64,000 bases of DNA, taken from Lepiota brunneoincarnata. Lineage: Eukaryota; Basidiomycota; Agaricomycetes; Agaricales; Agaricaceae. The stretch spans positions 1,922,001 to 1,986,000 of the forward strand of contig JAEBUN010000001.1 of NCBI GenBank assembly GCA_023014365.1. The letters run 5' to 3'. Below, in pieces: positions 60,165 through 64,000 of this stretch (positions within the stretch are counted from its first letter, which is position 1; each line of letters starts with the position of its first letter). The notes under the pieces were generated by a model. The model was not told the origin of the DNA and searched no databases. It saw only the letters and a list, made by a program, of their open reading frames with translations. The position numbers and the translations under genes are program-made.

Positions 60165-63100
60165 CTAATCTGACACTCTGCCAAGAATTTCTGCCAGCTT
60201 TTCTTTGCCACTCTTCCCATCCTGCTCATCCATGTTCCATGCAAGGAATCGACGGCAGACATCCTCCGCAGATTTCAAATCCTGCTGCTCTTCCCCGTCC
60301 ATCTCCTCATCTAGGAGATGGCCCAGCTCGTGCTGGGATATCAAATCACTAGGGTAAAATGGCCGATGTCTGTTTCGTAGACGGGAATGTCACGGCTGAT
60401 AACGTACCTGACGTGTTGTGCCCTTTCGACGATGCGGAGAGGAAGTCCACAGAGTGCTGCACATTTCCCAGCATACGAGTCCAGCGCAAGCCCTGTAGCG
60501 ACCCTGTAGAGGTAGGTGATGTTTTCCCCAAGATCCGTTCTGATGCCCCCCTTCTTAAATGACTGACTGGGGGTCTGTGTGTATGCCGCACTACCGTCCT
60601 CGACCGAGGTAAATATGACTTGCATGTGACAGAACGATATAGGAAAGTCGTCTGGACTTAGCAGCTGCTCTGTGAAAACATCGTGGAAGTGAGTTGCCGC
60701 AAGAACTTTAGGACAATCGGGGCCACGGGATAAGAAATGCTTCAGGACACCGCAGAAGAGACCAGCACCATCTATTTCAGCACTTCAACCTGGTCCAAAA
60801 TATTGAGTTAAATCCGACAAACCTGTAGATAGGGTTCCCTTCCCAAATTCATCGAGCAAGACAAGGGATTTGTTGGTGCAGTTTCGAAGAGCCAGGGAGA
60901 CTTGGTTCAGGTCAATCATAAAGGCAGATTGAATCTAGCGGCGATCGGGTCTAGTCCACGGGACGTATATAGCACGAAATAATCATATACCAGCACCTTC
61001 GAAACGGATTCGCGTGTTGAGACACGCGTGAATACTAGAAAGACGCGTAAGTGAGTATTTAAGCCAGGCCCAAGAGATTAGGTGACTTTTATCGACGAGG
61101 CCCAGCCTGGCATATTCTGCTGGGACGAAGCTGTCCAGATCTTTGATCAAAAGTAGAGAACGACTGCGAATAAACCAACCACGGACCATCCAATCTAGTA
61201 GACGGTCACGACCTTGGTTAATCTGAGCCCGAGTTTACATACCTGTGCCATGACTTGAATGAGGCCAACCTGTCATAGTTTAAGAATCCCAAAAAGCGAG
61301 TTCTTGAGCTTTGACGAACTTGCTTTAGGTATACGCTCTAAACCGAGTGAGATACCGTATCCGTGGCCCTCTCGGATCATACCTTTCCACAAGCGTTGGC
61401 CCCTGTGCAGAGCACCACGCTATTCATTGTTTTTCCATCTTCACCCAAGGAGGGGGAACCAACGCCTGCGCCACCAACGACCTTGATATCGTTCGGGACA
61501 AACACATCCACTACCTGCTCCTGCAGAGGATGCCTCGAAAAAGTGTGTGAACGTCATGCATGCTCTTGTTGGGTTATCTCCTCACCTCCCTTGAACAATC
61601 TCAATTACATTGCTTTCCGTCATGTCCGGTTGTTTGTAATTATGATTCTTCGAAGCCTCCGCAAAAGATAGCAGGCAATCCAATTCGGCACATATATCAC
61701 AGACATTACCTACCATTTTATCATGCATGAGAACTTCTTCGAGGAGACTTTGGACGATTTCAATTTCTCTATCGACAATGGCCGAATGAAGGTCGCCAAT
61801 GTGCGTATCCATATCTGCGAAAAGGTGTGGCAAGCTTTTGCGAGTCCCAACAAACGACACGCACCCCGCATTTCTTGTGATTTGAAATATACGTGGGCGC
61901 TGTACGTGCCAAGGTGAGGCCCTCGTCGGCATTGCCATGAACTTACTCACTCGGAGGAGAACTAAGACCGAAAGACCGATTAGAGGAATACAAGGACACC
62001 TGATCCTGATCCTCACCTGCAATGTCCAACCATCCATGATTGGTATCCTTCCGTCAGCTTCCCATTCCCGTAAGGCTGGGATACAGATCAAGTAACCTTG
62101 GAATAGTTTGTGTGAATGCAGATAAGGGGGGCCAAAAGGCGGGACCCTCTTACCCAGCTGGGGAAAATAGACAACATTGAGCGCCGACGCGAACTTCACT
62201 GGAACATCTTGTGAAATTTGATGTGCAACATTCGACTGGAATATTCCTAAGGCAGGGGATGAACAATAGCATTTGACCAGGCGCGCACCAAAATAGAATC
62301 AATGCCGTGATAAACGTGCTTTCGATTGTCTAGCTCTTCGTCAATTCCTGGCCGAACACAGACCCGATCGGCAACCGTTGATTCTTCCCAGTCAATCTGT
62401 TGAAATTAATTAATACAAAACTCTTAAAGGCATACTGTTAAGCGTGACGGACGGCTTCGTTTATTCTCATCCCTAAATCCTTGAGAGTGCCAATATCCAC
62501 TGCTGCTGAGAGCTAAGCAGGTGGTTGTTGAATGATTTGAGGAGTTTGGATTTCACAAATCGGGGCCATACCCTCTTGATCACATCGATCTGATTTCTCC
62601 CATGCAGCTCCGTTATCGTATCACACAACATGACAATGTGGAAAGAAAACTTTGGGTGGAGTTAAATTGGTGAATCACGACACCAGGCCAACCTACCTTG
62701 GCAAGCGCCTGCCAATCCGAAAGTTTGGTCTTACCGGCTCTCATGGAAATGAGAATTCGAGGAACATTCTTAATTCCTTTCAGGTGGTTATGCATGGTGC
62801 TGGCCGGGATCAAATTCTCTGACTTGCAGAAGCTTGTAACGGCTTGGTGTCGAGACCTAATAACGGTGAGAGAAAGCGAAGGTCGGAGTAGCCACGAATG
62901 CAAGAGGGAACGCCCCAGCACTGTCTTGGTATAATTAAGAATTCCTTGCAATGAAGTTAGTCGGACGAGCAAAGACAAAAAGGGTTGTTTGTCACACCAT
63001 AGAGGGAAAGGCCTTCTTTACACTTCTCGGAGTGAACTGAAGCGTGGCATTCATTCTCGAAAATTTGCAGGGATCTTAAGGCTATTAGTCCCAGAGGGTC

Positions 63101-64000
63101 TTGGGAGTAGAAATATCCTACAGAAGGGCGTCTGCATTGATATGCATGACTTCGTCCCTGTACTCCTAGAGGATAAGCAGACCCATAGGAAGTACAAAGT
63201 GGACCGACAAAGTGAGGATCTCAATATCCCGAATTTCGAGCCCTTGAGTGCCTCCATCATCATCGGGACCATCCATTGCCTGTTCCCTCACGAGGTAGTC
63301 TAGAAGTGCCCCCACAGACGATACCTAATAAGAAATAGTGTGAGCGGTTCGAAAATTAATGAGTTAATTACGCACACAAAGCGGTGAGTTGTCGACACAT
63401 GCGAAATTGGAGAGTCGAATAGAAGCATTCCACCGTTTCATTGTTGGATCTCCTGCCTGATTGTGTCTCCTTCGCATGAAGTCGTACGCATTAAACGCAA
63501 CGCCAGAACTAGCACAAGCAGCAACAGACGAAGGGTCATCACACTCGACCGTACCGTTAACAGGTAGATCTGCAAGCCGGCTGAGGTGCAGTAGACGGTC
63601 TTTCCCTTTTGCGAGGGTAAATTCTTTGTAGGGCCGAATTTGAAAGGTTGCTTCGACGGCTTCCACTGACGATGGATGAATGTATGCGCTGGGGTTAACA
63701 ATTTTATCCGCCTACAGTGGTCACGGATGGCATCTATAAAATTGTCGTCGGATTTTGAACTCGTCAACACGACGTTGGGCGATGCTTGACCCAATACTAG
63801 GGATGGCAACTAAGGGCATGGTTGGCACTATGCCAGAGGAGGCGTACACATAGCGGTTAGATCAAAATGGTTTGATTCTTGCGTGTCCTCGAGCAGGTAT
63901 AACACACAGCTTATAGGATCGAAATAGGCGGCCCCAACGCGGCCGCTGATTAAGGTTGGTTGTGGACTGTGGTAGACAGGGTTGAAGGGCAACCTACTAC
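60165..64000 (-). CDS. MSH5: MutS homolog MSH5 (meiotic), 5' end outside the window
   Basis: Partner of MSH4 in the MutSgamma heterodimer, which stabilises recombination intermediates for crossovers in meiosis. Reading from the right edge, [20 protein letters not shown] and QESNHFDLT match the MSH5 start region, then [20 protein letters not shown] and [12 protein letters not shown]. The core includes [20 protein letters not shown] and [20 protein letters not shown]. The ATPase has [12 protein letters not shown] (Walker A, split by an intron), [28 protein letters not shown] (Walker B) and [11 protein letters not shown]. Then [20 protein letters not shown] is MSH5-typical, and the stop is at 60165-60167. 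The start codon lies beyond 64000. There are many introns; joints near 61950-62600 are unclear. Confidence 0.9.

Overview
The window reads as nuclear DNA of a filamentous basidiomycete, most likely an Agaricomycete. Genes lie close together on both strands, almost all are split by short GT-AG introns of about 45-70 bp, and the gene set is fungal: ROT1, Rna1, POB3, NCA2, HIS1, MOB, a DUF3605-like protein and a cupredoxin with serine/threonine-rich tail. Small repeated families of secreted and hypothetical proteins would suit Rhizoctonia/Ceratobasidiaceae, but that placement is inference. I see no rRNA, CRISPR array, phage or intact transposon.

Layout. 0.4-5.9 kb: two divergent secreted M43 metalloproteases flank about 3 kb of broken membrane-protein-like coding pieces. 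6.2-12.0 kb: cofilin, alpha-actinin and the FACT subunit POB3, the last two sharing a 106-bp promoter. 12.3-19.7 kb: a large RA-PH signalling protein, a DCAF4-like WD40 protein, an Ibp1/Cdc25-type rhodanese phosphatase and COX20. 19.9-20.2 kb: a tiny predicted secreted peptide. 20.2-22.9 kb is gene-poor. 22.9-31.7 kb: a DUF3605-like protein, a helical conserved protein, RanGAP (Rna1), two tandem MOB2-type genes and TRM2. 32.5-37.0 kb: an extracellular cupredoxin, phosphopantothenoylcysteine decarboxylase, an intron-containing tRNA-Lys and an aldo-keto reductase. 37.4-41.9 kb: an atypical homeodomain protein, a small mitochondrial membrane protein and the first member of an unnamed paralogous pair. 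41.9-45.9 kb is gene-poor. 46-48.7 kb: proteasome beta6 and ROT1. 48.7-52.1 kb is gene-poor. 52.1-64 kb: an intronless F-box protein, the second paralog, HIS1, NCA2 and the 3' part of MSH5, which runs off the right end.

There is no single pathway cluster. Most genes are housekeeping: actin cytoskeleton, chromatin, nuclear transport, NDR-kinase polarity, proteasome, ER glycan/chaperone function, histidine and CoA synthesis, mitochondrial biogenesis and meiotic recombination. Accessory material (proteases, cupredoxin, small peptide, paralog pair, F-box) sits between them.

A striking feature is that at least six otherwise normal genes need exactly one base fewer, usually in a short homopolymer, to read through. 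This points to assembly insertion errors more than to decay. Gene boundaries come from reading splice sites and family motifs by eye. Starts and small exons are less certain than the identities.
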